A stretch of 33,063 nucleotides of DNA from Bacillota bacterium (GCA_017440275.1 JAFSHN010000064.1:1-33063), one strand, 5' to 3'. Counted from the stretch's first letter, positions 15,247-24,356 are shown. Made by a program: numbers and translations. The notes: a model not told the origin generated them from the letters alone.

Positions 15247-16536
15247 TTATAACTGTTTTAAAATATTTTCTGTAGCCTTTTCAGCTTCAAAAATTGTTTT
15301 TTCAATATCTATTGTAATAAACTCTCCGTTATCATAGAGAACCTTGCCGTCTACCATTGTAAGCAGTACATCACTTCCGCAAGCTGAGTAAACTAAATTG
15401 TTTTTCAAATCGTGAATTGGATGCATATGAGGAACATTGAGATTTACAACGATTAAGTCAGCTCTTGCTCCTTCTTTGAGGAAGCCGCAGTCACATCTTC
15501 CCTGGCCCATAGCACCGTTAACAGTTGCAGCCTTGAGAGTTTCGGTAGGTGAAACCACCTTTGGATCAAGAAGGTTAACCTTGGAAGCGAGTGCAAAGGC
15601 TTTCATTTCTTCCATGAAGTTCAAACTGTTGTTACTTGCTGTACTGTCTGTACCGATTGCGACATTGATTCCTCTCCTTAATAATTCAGGCACATTACAG
15701 ATACCGCTGGCCAGTTTCATATTGCTGATTGGATTAGTCGCAACTGTTACACCTTTTTCTTTAAGAATATCGTAATCTTCTCCTTCAACGTATACACAGT
15801 GAGCTGCAGTCGCAGGTACGTCGAACAGTCCAAGGCTATTGAAATACTGTGTTGGAGTCATGCCGTTGTGACGTCCTTTACATTCTTCATGCTCGTTCTT
15901 TGTTTCTGAAACGTGTACATGCATACGTGCATTGTTTTCCTTTGCATAATCAGCCACTGCTTTTACTGCAATTGGATTCGAAGTATATTCAGCATGGATG
16001 CTCATATCCATTTTTATTCTTTCATCACAGATATTATGATACTGTTCAAAACTGCGCTTCATTTCGTGCATAGATGGGAGTTCCCATACATCGCTGTCAC
16101 TGAAATGAACGATGGATCTTGAAATGTTTCCTTTGATACCACTGTCGACTGTAGCCTGAACCATTTCATCCATGAAGTAATACATATCACTGGAAGAAAC
16201 GATACCGAATCGCAATGATTCAGCATAAGAAAGAAGCGTTCCCCAATATACAGCATTACCATCCAGTTTATCTTCAAATGGGAAAATTCTTGTGTTCAGC
16301 CAGTCAGACAGAGCCAGATTTTCACCATAACCTCTCATCAAAGCCATTGGAGAATGAGCATGAGAGTTATAGAATCCCGGCATCAGAAGCTTACCCTTGC
16401 CGTCATATTCTCTGTCAAACTCTCCGGCAGGTCTTTCCTTTCCCACGTATTTAATATGTGTTCCTTCTGTAACCACATACATATCTTTCTTTATTTCAAA
16501 GTTTTCATCAAGAATTGTAATGTTTTTAAAAAGCAT
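15247..16536 (-). CDS. mtaD: Amidohydrolase, MTA/SAH deaminase family
   Basis: A 429-residue metal-dependent hydrolase of the S-adenosylhomocysteine/5'-methylthioadenosine deaminase group. Metal and active-site motifs are visible in order: GFYNSHAHSPMALMRG near 53 (HxH), MHVHVSETKNEHEE near 205, AAHCVYV near 241 and IGTDSTASNNSLNFMEEM near 291 (metal Asp). The family deaminates SAH, MTA or adenosine for salvage, but related amidohydrolases act on guanine or s-triazines, so the exact substrate is uncertain. It lies 33 bases after the VanX-like gene on the same strand; a -10-like TATACT occurs in the gap. The flippase gene follows 14 bases later. Confidence 0.88.
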   Translation of the reverse strand: MLFKNITILDENFEIKKDMYVVTEGTHIKYVGKERPAGEFDREYDGKGKLLMPGFYNSHAHSPMALMRGYGENLALSDWLNTRIFPFEDKLDGNAVYWGTLLSYAESLRFGIVSSSDMYYFMDEMVQATVDSGIKGNISRSIVHFSDSDVWELPSMHEMKRSFEQYHNICDERIKMDMSIHAEYTSNPIAVKAVADYAKENNARMHVHVSETKNEHEECKGRHNGMTPTQYFNSLGLFDVPATAAHCVYVEGEDYDILKEKGVTVATNPISNMKLASGICNVPELLRRGINVAIGTDSTASNNSLNFMEEMKAFALASKVNLLDPKVVSPTETLKAATVNGAMGQGRCDCGFLKEGARADLIVVNLNVPHMHPIHDLKNNLVYSACGSDVLLTMVDGKVLYDNGEFITIDIEKTIFEAEKATENILKQL

Positions 16537-16569
16537 CTCTAAAACTCCTTTTTATTTTTACTCAACACT

Positions 16570-17310
16570 TTAGTATAACATATCTCTCAAAAATTTCCTA
16601 TAGTTCTGTTTGCCATTAATTTTATAAATTTCATCCAAAGTAAATACTCCTTTATAAATTGCCGGCTTATTTGAGTAATAAGCCCAAACACGGTTACCAT
16701 ATTCATAATGCCACCATTCGGAAGGGAGGTTAGTAAAACCGGCTTTGATCATGGCATTATACAAGATTCTTCTATTGTTTCTCACCTCATTATTTTCCAT
16801 AGTATACTCGTAATAATCTGTCGCAGTTTTTGGAGAGAATTCATCAAATTCTGTTCCCATATCAAGTTCTCTTCCCTCTTCATCAACCAGTGTCACATCA
16901 AGAGCACCCCCTGTTGTATGTAACGGCGGAAGCATAGTGTCATTTACAGGAATTGAAACATACTTCGATATAATCTGTTTCTGTTCATCAAAAGGCTTGT
17001 CCTCTATTTTTAAATCTTTTATAAGTATTTTTGCATAGCTATCATATAATTCCTTCTGCAATGCAAAAGGTCTCCAGGCATCCCATATTCTCAGTTTATA
17101 TCCTCCGAGCAAATTCTTCTGTGCTTCAAGGAGCATCTCAAACACTTCTTTTCTGACATAGCATTCATTTACAGAGTTCATCATACCTATAGCCGGATAC
17201 TTCATTTTCACATCAAAAAATTCTCCGTCTTTTAATTCAACAAAGGGAGAGTCTTTAGGAACTATCTCTGTATATAATTGGGGTTCCTCAAAATGTGGAA
17301 TAGCTTTCAT
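16570..17310 (-). CDS. VanX/DdpX-like D-alanyl-D-alanine dipeptidase (M15D)
   Basis: A 246-residue zinc peptidase of family M15, subfamily D. DAWRP (77-81) supplies the transition-state Arg80, HTTGGALDV (131-139) gives zinc ligands His131 and Asp138, and SEWWHYEYG (197-205) gives the catalytic Glu198 and ligand His201. All VanX catalytic residues are therefore present. There is no signal peptide, so it should act in the cytoplasm. No vanH, vanA or vanRS partner is in the window; the neighbours are an amidohydrolase downstream and a divergent hydrolase plus M20 peptidase. Wall-peptide recycling or D-Ala-D-Ala use is thus more likely than glycopeptide resistance. Confidence 0.92.
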   Translation of the reverse strand: MKAIPHFEEPQLYTEIVPKDSPFVELKDGEFFDVKMKYPAIGMMNSVNECYVRKEVFEMLLEAQKNLLGGYKLRIWDAWRPFALQKELYDSYAKILIKDLKIEDKPFDEQKQIISKYVSIPVNDTMLPPLHTTGGALDVTLVDEEGRELDMGTEFDEFSPKTATDYYEYTMENNEVRNNRRILYNAMIKAGFTNLPSEWWHYEYGNRVWAYYSNKPAIYKGVFTLDEIYKINGKQNYRKFLRDMLY

Positions 17311-17333
17311 AATTATTATCTCCTTTGTACAAC

Positions 17334-17373
17334 ATTATATCATTGACCTTCTACTTTGTGTAACCTTTATAAT
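17334..17373. promoter_or_regulatory. Divergent promoters for the VanX-like and alpha/beta hydrolase genes
   Basis: On the minus strand, TTACAC (17358-17363), 18 bp and TATAAT (17334-17339) point to the dipeptidase gene. On the plus strand, TTGACC (17343-17348), 19 bp and TATAAT (17368-17373) point to the hydrolase. The two overlap face to face, so they may compete for polymerase. Both -10 boxes are perfect; the -35 boxes and the 19-bp spacing are weak. Confidence 0.5.
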
Positions 17374-17402
17374 TAATATATCTTTAAACCAGGAGGACAT
17401 TT

Positions 17403-18320
17403 ATGATTAAAGAAAAAATAACAATAGGTGCAGGCACCGATTATCCTATGAACGGAATACTTACGCTTCCTGATGACCTTTCAGCACCTATGCCGGCAGC
17501 AGTATTGGTACACGGCTCCGGTCCATCCGATATGGATGAAAAAATAGGCGGTCTCACGCCTTTTAAGGATATTGCCGAAGGCCTGGCTGCCCATGGAATT
17601 GCAACAATAAGATATGACAAAAGGACTTTTGCTCACGGCAGAAAACTTCTTAAGTTAAAAGATGTCACAGTTTGGTCTGAAACAATAGAAGATGCTCTTT
17701 TAGCCACAGAAATACTTAAATCAGATTCTCGCATTGACAAAGAAAAGGTTTTTATAATCGGTCACAGTATGGGAGCTATGCTTGCACCACGCATTGATGC
17801 AGAAGGTGGAAACTACAGGGGTTTAATTCTGATGGCCGGCTCCCCTCGCAAGCTGGAGGAAATACTCATAGATCAAAATAATGTAATAATGGAATCAAGC
17901 AGCGGTCTTATCAAGTTTATTATAAGTAAACAAATTAATAAACTTTCAGCATCTTTCGAAAACCTATATGACATTACTGACGAAGAAGCAAAACAAACAA
18001 AAATGGGAGGTGGAATCACCCTTTACTATTTCAAGGAAATGGGAGAACATCCCGCTTCTATGTATCTCAACAACCTTGATAAGCCTGTTTTGATAATGCA
18101 AGGCGAAAAAGATTTTCAGGCTACTGTAGAAAAGGATTTCAATGCTTATAAAGAACTCTTAAAAGATAAAACTAATGTTACTTTCAAGTTGTATGAAACC
18201 CTGAATCACGCTTTTGTTCAATCCATATACGGTGACATTACGAAAGCAAATAAAGAATACCAAAAAGAACGGCATATTACGGAAGAAGTGATTTGTGATA
18301 TTGCAAACTTCATAAAATAA
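17403..18320 (+). CDS. Alpha/beta hydrolase
   Basis: A 305-residue serine hydrolase of the alpha/beta fold. VHGSGPSDMDE near 36 forms the oxyanion region, GHSMGAM holds the nucleophile Ser122, and Asp237 (GEKD) and His269 (LNHAF) complete the triad. It has no signal peptide. The Pfam-level resemblance is to dienelactone hydrolase/acylaminoacyl peptidase-type proteins, and the substrate is unknown. An AGGAGG site precedes the ATG. The M20 amidohydrolase begins 38 bases after its stop, suggesting a two-gene operon for hydrolysing small acyl or amide compounds. Confidence 0.88.
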   Translation: MIKEKITIGAGTDYPMNGILTLPDDLSAPMPAAVLVHGSGPSDMDEKIGGLTPFKDIAEGLAAHGIATIRYDKRTFAHGRKLLKLKDVTVWSETIEDALLATEILKSDSRIDKEKVFIIGHSMGAMLAPRIDAEGGNYRGLILMAGSPRKLEEILIDQNNVIMESSSGLIKFIISKQINKLSASFENLYDITDEEAKQTKMGGGITLYYFKEMGEHPASMYLNNLDKPVLIMQGEKDFQATVEKDFNAYKELLKDKTNVTFKLYETLNHAFVQSIYGDITKANKEYQKERHITEEVICDIANFIK

Positions 18321-18358
18321 GGCTAAAATATTTTTAACAATAATAAGGAGGCCTTTTT

Positions 18359-19699
18359 ATGAGTTCCTACAAAAATTATGTTGAAAAGCATCGTAAACTT
18401 ATTTTAGATGCTTTGGATTATATATGGAAACATCCTGAAACCGGCTATAAAGAGTGGAAAACCCACAAATATCTCGCCGATGAATTTGAAAAACTGGGAT
18501 ATGAACTGACTCTTGCAGGCAACATCCCCGGTTTTACTGCAGAAGTTGATACCGGTCGTCCCGGTCCTACAATAGCGGTTTTCGGTGAACTGGATGCTCT
18601 GATTTGCAGTACTCATCCTGATGCCGACCCTGAAACAGGCGCAGTTCACGCCTGTGGCCACTGTGCTCAGGCAGCGGCACTTCTTGGTCTTGCAGCTACC
18701 CTCAAAGAACCTGGAGTTCTCGATAATCTCTGCGGCAAGATTAGATTGGTTGCAGTACCTTCCGAAGAGCTCATAGAGGTTGAATACCGAGAAGAACTGC
18801 GTAAACAAGGTATAATAAAATATTTCGGCGGAAAACCGGAATTTATGTATAGAGGACTTTTGGACGGTGTTGATATGGCTATTATGGTTCACACCACCAC
18901 CGGTCCATCTTCTACAGGAAGTATGTACGGAGGTTCTAACGGTTTCATAGTAAAAGGCTTTAATTTTGAAGGCAAATCCGCTCATGCAGGAGGAGCTCCT
19001 CATCAGGGAATCAATGCGCTATATGCGGCTAATCTTGCTCTCAATGCGGTTAACTCTCTTCGCGAAACTTTTAAGGATAACGCTCACATCCGTTTTCATC
19101 CTATAATCAATCATGGCGGAGATTCTGTTAATGCAATTCCTGATAATGTGAAAATGGAAAGCTACGTGCGCGGGGCAACCATGACAGAAATCGTAGAAAC
19201 CAACAGAAAAATTAATCGCGCTCTTGCTGCATCCGCAGCTGCCATTGGGGCAAATGTTCATCTCCGAGATATTCCGGGCTATTGGCCTCGCCGCCATCCG
19301 GAAAATTGTTGTCAGATTGTAAGAGAAGTAATGACAGAAGTTCTCGACAATGTGAGAGTTGATCACACAAGCTGGGCAACAGGGTGTTCCGATATGGGTG
19401 ATGTTGGTGCAGTCATGCCGGCTCTCCACCCTTTCATCAGCGGAGCCACAGGTGTAGCCCATGGAAGTGATTTCAGAATCACAGACCCTGATACTGCTTG
19501 TATCAAATCTGCAGAATTTCAATTGGCATTCCTTACAAGAGTCCTCAAAGACAATGCAAAGATTGCCCGTGAAATAATTGATTCATACACCCCTGACTTT
19601 AAGACAATGAAGGAATACTTCGACTTTGTAGATGCCTTGAACATAGACAAAAAGGCAGTTAGATACGAAGAAGATAATACCGTTGTTTTATCATTTTAA
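18359..19699 (+). CDS. M20 family metallo-amidohydrolase/peptidase
   Basis: A 446-residue zinc hydrolase related to the M20D group (AbgB, aminoacylase, carboxypeptidase types). HPETGYKEW near 21, GELDAL near 77, HACGHCAQAAALLGLA near 97 (metal His), PSEELIEVEY near 135 (catalytic Glu pair) and HTTTGPSSTG near 177 are visible. GKSAHAGGAPHQGINAL near 205 marks the dimerisation-domain His, and GVAHGSDF near 363 a C-terminal ligand. The Cys after HACGH replaces the more usual Asp/Asn. It probably cleaves an N-acyl amino acid, dipeptide or similar amide in the cytoplasm. The substrate is unknown. A GGAGG site lies upstream of the ATG. Confidence 0.9.
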   Translation: MSSYKNYVEKHRKLILDALDYIWKHPETGYKEWKTHKYLADEFEKLGYELTLAGNIPGFTAEVDTGRPGPTIAVFGELDALICSTHPDADPETGAVHACGHCAQAAALLGLAATLKEPGVLDNLCGKIRLVAVPSEELIEVEYREELRKQGIIKYFGGKPEFMYRGLLDGVDMAIMVHTTTGPSSTGSMYGGSNGFIVKGFNFEGKSAHAGGAPHQGINALYAANLALNAVNSLRETFKDNAHIRFHPIINHGGDSVNAIPDNVKMESYVRGATMTEIVETNRKINRALAASAAAIGANVHLRDIPGYWPRRHPENCCQIVREVMTEVLDNVRVDHTSWATGCSDMGDVGAVMPALHPFISGATGVAHGSDFRITDPDTACIKSAEFQLAFLTRVLKDNAKIAREIIDSYTPDFKTMKEYFDFVDALNIDKKAVRYEEDNTVVLSF

Positions 19700-19709
19700 A
19701 GTATATTTT

Positions 19710-19755
19710 TCTCCTTTTAACAGATAATAGAAGTACGATTTGATTTAAAAGGAGA
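19710..19755 (+). promoter_or_regulatory. Inverted repeat covering the spoVT ribosome binding site
   Basis: TCTCCTTTTAA (19710-19720) is perfectly complementary to TTAAAAGGAGA (19745-19755), an 11-bp stem with a 24-nt loop. The right arm contains the AAAAGGAGA ribosome binding site of spoVT, so the folded leader would hide it. Readthrough mRNA from the M20 gene would carry the whole hairpin; a transcript starting in the loop would not. There is no T-run after it, so it is not a normal terminator. Confidence 0.6.
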
Positions 19756-19762
19756 TTTATAT

Positions 19763-20254
19763 ATGAAAGCAACTGGCATTGTCCGCAGAATTGACGACCT
19801 GGGAAGAGTTGTCGTACCAAAAGAAATCAGAAGGGTCCTCCGCATCCGTGAAGGCGATCCCCTTGAAATCTATACCGGAAGTTCCGGCGAAGTTATTTTA
19901 AAAAAATATTCTCCCATCAGCGAGCTCAGTGAATTTGCAGGTGAATATGTGGAAACCGCTTCAAAGGTGCTTGGCGGTACAGTAATAGTTTCCGATACAG
20001 ACCAAGTTATCGCCGCATACGGAGTAGAAAGAAAAAACTACTTAGATAAACACATTGATGCGGAATTGGACAAAATCATCCAAAGCAAAAATCGTTACCT
20101 TAACGACTCAAAAATCGTCGTTCCAATTGTCGCACAAGGAGATCCCATTGGTTCTATTACCATCCTTCCAAAAGACAATCGTGCTCTCGGTGAAGCTGAA
20201 CTTAAGGTAGCCGAAGTAGGCGCTACCTTTCTGGCAAAACAAATGGAAAATTAA
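19763..20254 (+). CDS. spoVT: Stage V sporulation protein T
   Basis: A transcription factor of the AbrB family that tunes forespore (sigma-G) gene expression in Bacillus and late sporulation in Clostridia. Residues 1-50 are the swapped-hairpin AbrB domain (MKATGIVRRIDDLGRVVVPKEIRR), nearly identical to known SpoVT. Residues ~55-163 form the GAF-like domain (KVLGGTVIVSDTDQVIAAYG ... IVPIVAQGDPIGSITIL). It is about 15 residues shorter than B. subtilis SpoVT, at the C-terminus. It is convergent with mfd, whereas in B. subtilis it follows mfd on the same strand. A long inverted repeat covers its ribosome binding site. Confidence 0.95.
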   Translation: MKATGIVRRIDDLGRVVVPKEIRRVLRIREGDPLEIYTGSSGEVILKKYSPISELSEFAGEYVETASKVLGGTVIVSDTDQVIAAYGVERKNYLDKHIDAELDKIIQSKNRYLNDSKIVVPIVAQGDPIGSITILPKDNRALGEAELKVAEVGATFLAKQMEN

Positions 20255-20297
20255 AAAACAAGGCTATCTCAAATAATATGGGATAGCCTTTTGTTTT
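20255..20297. terminator. Bidirectional terminator between spoVT and mfd
   Basis: AAGGCTATC (20260-20268) pairs with GATAGCCTT (20282-20290), a perfect 9-bp stem, with an A-run before and T-rich sequence after. It serves both convergent genes and slightly overlaps the mfd stop codon. Confidence 0.85.
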
Positions 20298-23200
20298 AGT
20301 TGATTTTTACTTTTCTGTTTTCAGCAAGAACTTCAAGAAGTACTAAAGTTTCCTCAAGGTTTTTCTTTTCGTCAATTGTGAGTCTCACAAACGGCAATTT
20401 ACCTCCATGGATGAAAAGCTTCGGTCCAAACTTTTCAGTGGCATTCATAAGTGCAAAGCCGCTGAGAGGATTTTCCGGATTAAAATTCAGTACCACTTTA
20501 TTTTTGTCTTGCTTGATTTCCTTGATAGATAATTCTTCCGCCAGATATCTGATGTGAGCAATTTTGATAAGGTTGATGGTAGACTGAGGTACATCGCCGA
20601 ATCTGTCAAGAAGTTCATCAATAATTTCGTCTTCGTCATCACGAGTTCTGACAGAAGCAATCTTCTTATACATCTGAAGTTTCAGAGTTTCACTTGCAAT
20701 ATATGACTCAGGTATATACGCCGAAGCCTTGAGTTCCACTGAAGTTTCTTCCTTGTTTTCGTTGACGATTTCACCCTGGAGCGCTCTGACTGCATCATCA
20801 ACCATTTTACAGTACAGTTCATAACCTACATTTACCAGATGTCCTGACTGCTCAGTTCCCAGCATATTGCCGGCGCCTCTTATTTCCAGATCTCGCATTG
20901 CAACTTTGAAACCTGCACCGAACTCTGTAAACTCTCTGATTGCCTTAAGTCTCTTTTCTGCATTTTCTGTTAGAATTTTGTTCTTCTGATACATCAAATA
21001 TGCATATGCCTGTCTGTTGGAACGTCCCACTCTTCCTCTCAGCTGATAAAGCTGTGAGAGACCGTATCTGTCTGCATCCATAATTATCATGGTGTTGGCA
21101 TTGGCAATGTCTATTCCTGATTCTATAATGGTTGTGGCAACCAGTACATTATTCTCTCCGTTGATAAAGCTTAGCATAGTATCTTCAAGAATATGTTCAT
21201 TCATTTGACCGTGACCTATTGCAATCTTTGCCTCAGGTACCAATTGCTGAATTCTGTCGGCAATTTGATGAATTCCTCTCACGCGGTTATATACCACATA
21301 AACCTGTCCGCCTCTGCCCAGTTCACGTTCAACAATGTCACGAATCAGCATATCATCCTGCTCCATAACATAGGTCTGAACAGGATATCTTTCTTCTGGA
21401 GGTTCTTCAATGACACTCATATCCTTTATCCCGGTCAGCGACATATTAAGTGTTCTTGGTATCGGCGTAGCTGACAAAGTAAGAACATCCACATTCTTTT
21501 TGAGTTTCTTGATTTTTTCCTTATGCTCCACACCGAAGCGTTGCTCTTCATCGACAACCAAAAGACCCAGGTCCTTAAATTCCACCTCTTTCGAAAGCAG
21601 CCTATGAGTTCCTATAATAAGGTCTATCTGCCCTCTTCTGAGTTTACTGATAATTTCAGATTGCTGGCTTTCACTTCTGAATCTGGAAAGGACTTCAACC
21701 TTAAACGGAAAGTCTTCAAATCTTTCTTTTAAAGTATAGTAGTGCTGATTAGCCAAAATAGTAGTAGGTACCAGGATGGCCGCCTGCTTACCTTCAGCAA
21801 GGCATTTGAAAACAGCTCTTGCCGCAACTTCTGTCTTGCCAAATCCCACGTCTCCGCAAAGAAGGCGGTCCATAGGGAAAGGCTTTTCCATATCTTCTTT
21901 GATTTCAGATACAGTTCTTAACTGGTCGTTTGTTTCTTCATACGGGAAAGAATCTTCGAATTCTTTTTGCCAAATTGTATCACTGCCGAAGGCATGCCCC
22001 TTTTCAAGTTTTCTCTGAGCATAAAGATCAATGAGATCCCGTGCAAGAACAGCAATAGCCGCCTTCGCTTTAGCCTTGGTAGCCTTCCATTCGCCGCCGG
22101 ACAGCTTATTTACTTTCGGCACATTGTCGTCTCCACCAATATACTTTTGAACCATATCCATATGTTCAACAGGCACATAAAGCACATCGTTTCCGGCGTA
22201 TTTAATAGTAATATAATCTTTTTTCTCACCTTGAACTTTGAGTTGCTGAATTCCGGTAAATTTACCTATACCATGGTTTTCATGGACCACATAGTCGCCG
22301 GTCTTCATGTCGGAGAAAGATCTAATCTTTTGTCCTTTTTCTTTAAAAGCACCTTTTCGTTTGGTCTTTTTCTTATGCTGGAAAATATCATTTTCACTTA
22401 TCCAACACTTCTTTTCTTCCGGAAAATCCATACCGCTTGTCAAGGAACCTTTTTCAAATTTCACCTGACCGTTGATATGCATTCTGTCAACAAAGTCTCG
22501 CAGATTGGCAATTCTTTCATCAGAATTGGCAACTATCCTTATTTCATAACCTTTTTTAATATAGGTTTTTATTTCTGTTTCAAGTAATGACAAATTACCG
22601 CCGAAGTTAATCATCTGGCGGCTGTTTACATTGTGTATTTCATCAAAAGTTTCTATACCCTTAATCCGCTTAGGAAAAGGAGTAAATATAACTGTGGTCT
22701 TTCTGTCTAATACATCTTTCAGGTCCTTAAAACCTGTAATGAGCTGGGAATCCTTTGGAACTGCTTCTCCCCTTTCCAGGAGAACCTTAAAATCTTCTTT
22801 AAGTTCGTGTTCCCTCAGTTCAAGCAGTTCAAATACTCTTTCAGGATCATCGATCATAATTCTGCCTGAATCCATATAGTCCCAAAGATATTCTGTCTCT
22901 TCATGGAAATAATGAATATAGTTTTCGAGGAACTGCAAATTACTGATATTTTCTATATATTCGCAAACCTGTTCCTTTAATTCCAAAAGCTTCTCGGATG
23001 CTTCCTGATTCTTTCCTGCAAGACGTTTCGCCTGAGCCTCGTACTCGCGGCGAATATTTTTGCATCCAATAGCAAATAAGTCTTCTGAAGTTACAAGCTG
23101 TTCTGCTGGATATACTTCTATAGATTTAAGATTCTCAATTGAGCGTTGAGAATCTTTGTTGAAAGTTCTGATGGAATCTACTTCCGTTCCAAAAAATTCT

Positions 23201-23700
23201 ATTCTGTAAGGATTATCATTGTCAGGTGTAAAAATATCCATTATGCCGCCGCGCATGCTGAACTGGCCTTTTGTCTCTACCATTTCAGCATATTCATACC
23301 CCATAGATATGAGTTTTTCACGCAGTTCATTTAGATCTGCATCTTCACCCAAGACCAATTTGATAACCTTCTCTTCAAAGGCTTTGTGCGGGCTTATCTT
23401 TTTAATTGCAGCAGAAATAGGCGCTACGACAATAACAGGTTTACCTGTTCGAAGTGCCTTAAGAGCTTTCATTCTTTCAATTAACTGGTCGTGGTTCCTC
23501 GCTTCATATCTGAGAAAAACCTGTTCTTCTTCAGGAAGGACAAGTATCTCTTTGTCTTTCACAAAAAAAGAAAGATCCATTGCCAATCGCTGTGCCCTTA
23601 CAAGGGTAGGCACAATGATTATGCTCTGTCTTTCTTCTTTGGAAAAAAAGCTTGCGCAAGGAGCGACGCGGGCTTCTGAAACCCCCGAAATGTTAATCAT
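20296..23700 (-). CDS. mfd: Transcription-repair coupling factor Mfd
   Basis: A 1134-residue ATP-dependent translocase that removes stalled RNA polymerase from lesions and recruits UvrA. It has the usual architecture. Residues ~1-350 are the UvrB-like N-terminal module. The CarD-like RNA-polymerase-interacting domain is at ~455-525 (SFSDMKTGDYVVHENHGIGKF). The RecG-like motor spans ~570-930, with Walker A GDVGFGKTE near 615, DEEQRFG near 715 and LSATPIPRTL shortly after. The C-terminal TRCF domain covers ~990-1134. Length is close to the family norm (~1150). The start overlaps the end of pth by eight bases. B. subtilis has fin between pth and mfd; that gene is absent here. Confidence 0.97.
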   Translation of the reverse strand: MINISGVSEARVAPCASFFSKEERQSIIIVPTLVRAQRLAMDLSFFVKDKEILVLPEEEQVFLRYEARNHDQLIERMKALKALRTGKPVIVVAPISAAIKKISPHKAFEEKVIKLVLGEDADLNELREKLISMGYEYAEMVETKGQFSMRGGIMDIFTPDNDNPYRIEFFGTEVDSIRTFNKDSQRSIENLKSIEVYPAEQLVTSEDLFAIGCKNIRREYEAQAKRLAGKNQEASEKLLELKEQVCEYIENISNLQFLENYIHYFHEETEYLWDYMDSGRIMIDDPERVFELLELREHELKEDFKVLLERGEAVPKDSQLITGFKDLKDVLDRKTTVIFTPFPKRIKGIETFDEIHNVNSRQMINFGGNLSLLETEIKTYIKKGYEIRIVANSDERIANLRDFVDRMHINGQVKFEKGSLTSGMDFPEEKKCWISENDIFQHKKKTKRKGAFKEKGQKIRSFSDMKTGDYVVHENHGIGKFTGIQQLKVQGEKKDYITIKYAGNDVLYVPVEHMDMVQKYIGGDDNVPKVNKLSGGEWKATKAKAKAAIAVLARDLIDLYAQRKLEKGHAFGSDTIWQKEFEDSFPYEETNDQLRTVSEIKEDMEKPFPMDRLLCGDVGFGKTEVAARAVFKCLAEGKQAAILVPTTILANQHYYTLKERFEDFPFKVEVLSRFRSESQQSEIISKLRRGQIDLIIGTHRLLSKEVEFKDLGLLVVDEEQRFGVEHKEKIKKLKKNVDVLTLSATPIPRTLNMSLTGIKDMSVIEEPPEERYPVQTYVMEQDDMLIRDIVERELGRGGQVYVVYNRVRGIHQIADRIQQLVPEAKIAIGHGQMNEHILEDTMLSFINGENNVLVATTIIESGIDIANANTMIIMDADRYGLSQLYQLRGRVGRSNRQAYAYLMYQKNKILTENAEKRLKAIREFTEFGAGFKVAMRDLEIRGAGNMLGTEQSGHLVNVGYELYCKMVDDAVRALQGEIVNENKEETSVELKASAYIPESYIASETLKLQMYKKIASVRTRDDEDEIIDELLDRFGDVPQSTINLIKIAHIRYLAEELSIKEIKQDKNKVVLNFNPENPLSGFALMNATEKFGPKLFIHGGKLPFVRLTIDEKKNLEETLVLLEVLAENRKVKIN

Positions 23701-24322
23701 TCTTTACTTCCTCTTCTGCTTTAGTTTCTGACTTAACCGTTTTTGCCGGTTTTTCTTTTTTAGGCTTTATATTATATTCATTCATAGCCTTTTCTATGCC
23801 TTTTTCAACAATACAAGCGGCCCCGAGAGCTGCATACTTAACTGATTCAGCATACATTTCTCTCTCGCTTTTGCTCACATTACCTGTGACATAGTTAATC
23901 ATATCTTCTTTTTTGCCGGAACCGATACCAACTCTGATACGAGGGAAATCTTCAGTCTGAATATGCTGCAGAATATTTCTCATACCGTTGTGTGTTCCGC
24001 TTGAGCCTTTCTTCCTTATACGGACCTGTCCTGTAGGAATATCAATATCATCGTAGACAACAATCAATTCCTCTGGTTCGATTTTATAAAAATCCATCAC
24101 CTGTCTAACGGCTTCGCCGCTAAGGTTCATATATGTCTGAGGCTTTACTAACAAAACCTTTTGGCCGGCGATACGTCCTTCGCCGACCAAAGATTTGAAT
24201 TTGATTTTGTTAACATCTATACCGTGTGTTTCAGCCAATTGGTCCACTGTCATAAAACCCATATTGTGACGAGTAGCCTCGTATTTTTTGCCTGGGTTAC
24301 CAAGACCCACAATTATGTACAT
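23693..24322 (-). CDS. pth: Peptidyl-tRNA hydrolase
   Basis: Releases tRNA from peptidyl-tRNA that has dropped off ribosomes. The catalytic core (1-185) has GLGNPGKKYEATRHNMGF (catalytic His in RHN, residue 19), KPQTYMNLSG near 60, YDDIDIPTG near 90 and KGSSGTHNGMRNI near 104, followed by RIRVGIG near 129. An unusual tail of ~24 residues (KPKKEKPAKTVKSETKAEEE) is low-complexity, charged and probably disordered; most family members end near 190. It lies 34 bases after prs and overlaps mfd by eight bases. In B. subtilis the orthologue is spoVC. Confidence 0.96.
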   Translation of the reverse strand: MYIIVGLGNPGKKYEATRHNMGFMTVDQLAETHGIDVNKIKFKSLVGEGRIAGQKVLLVKPQTYMNLSGEAVRQVMDFYKIEPEELIVVYDDIDIPTGQVRIRKKGSSGTHNGMRNILQHIQTEDFPRIRVGIGSGKKEDMINYVTGNVSKSEREMYAESVKYAALGAACIVEKGIEKAMNEYNIKPKKEKPAKTVKSETKAEEEVKND

Positions 24323-24356
24323 AATTTATCCTTTCTATGACAGTCCTGCTTTTTGA

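Noticed and set aside
16570-17310. Glycopeptide resistance (van) cluster
   Set aside because: Only a VanX-like gene is present; there is no van ligase, dehydrogenase or two-component system in the window.
18404-19522. Two long antisense frames (199 and 167 codons) opposite the M20 gene
   Set aside because: Shadow frames of a well-supported metallohydrolase, with no recognisable domains or ribosome binding sites.
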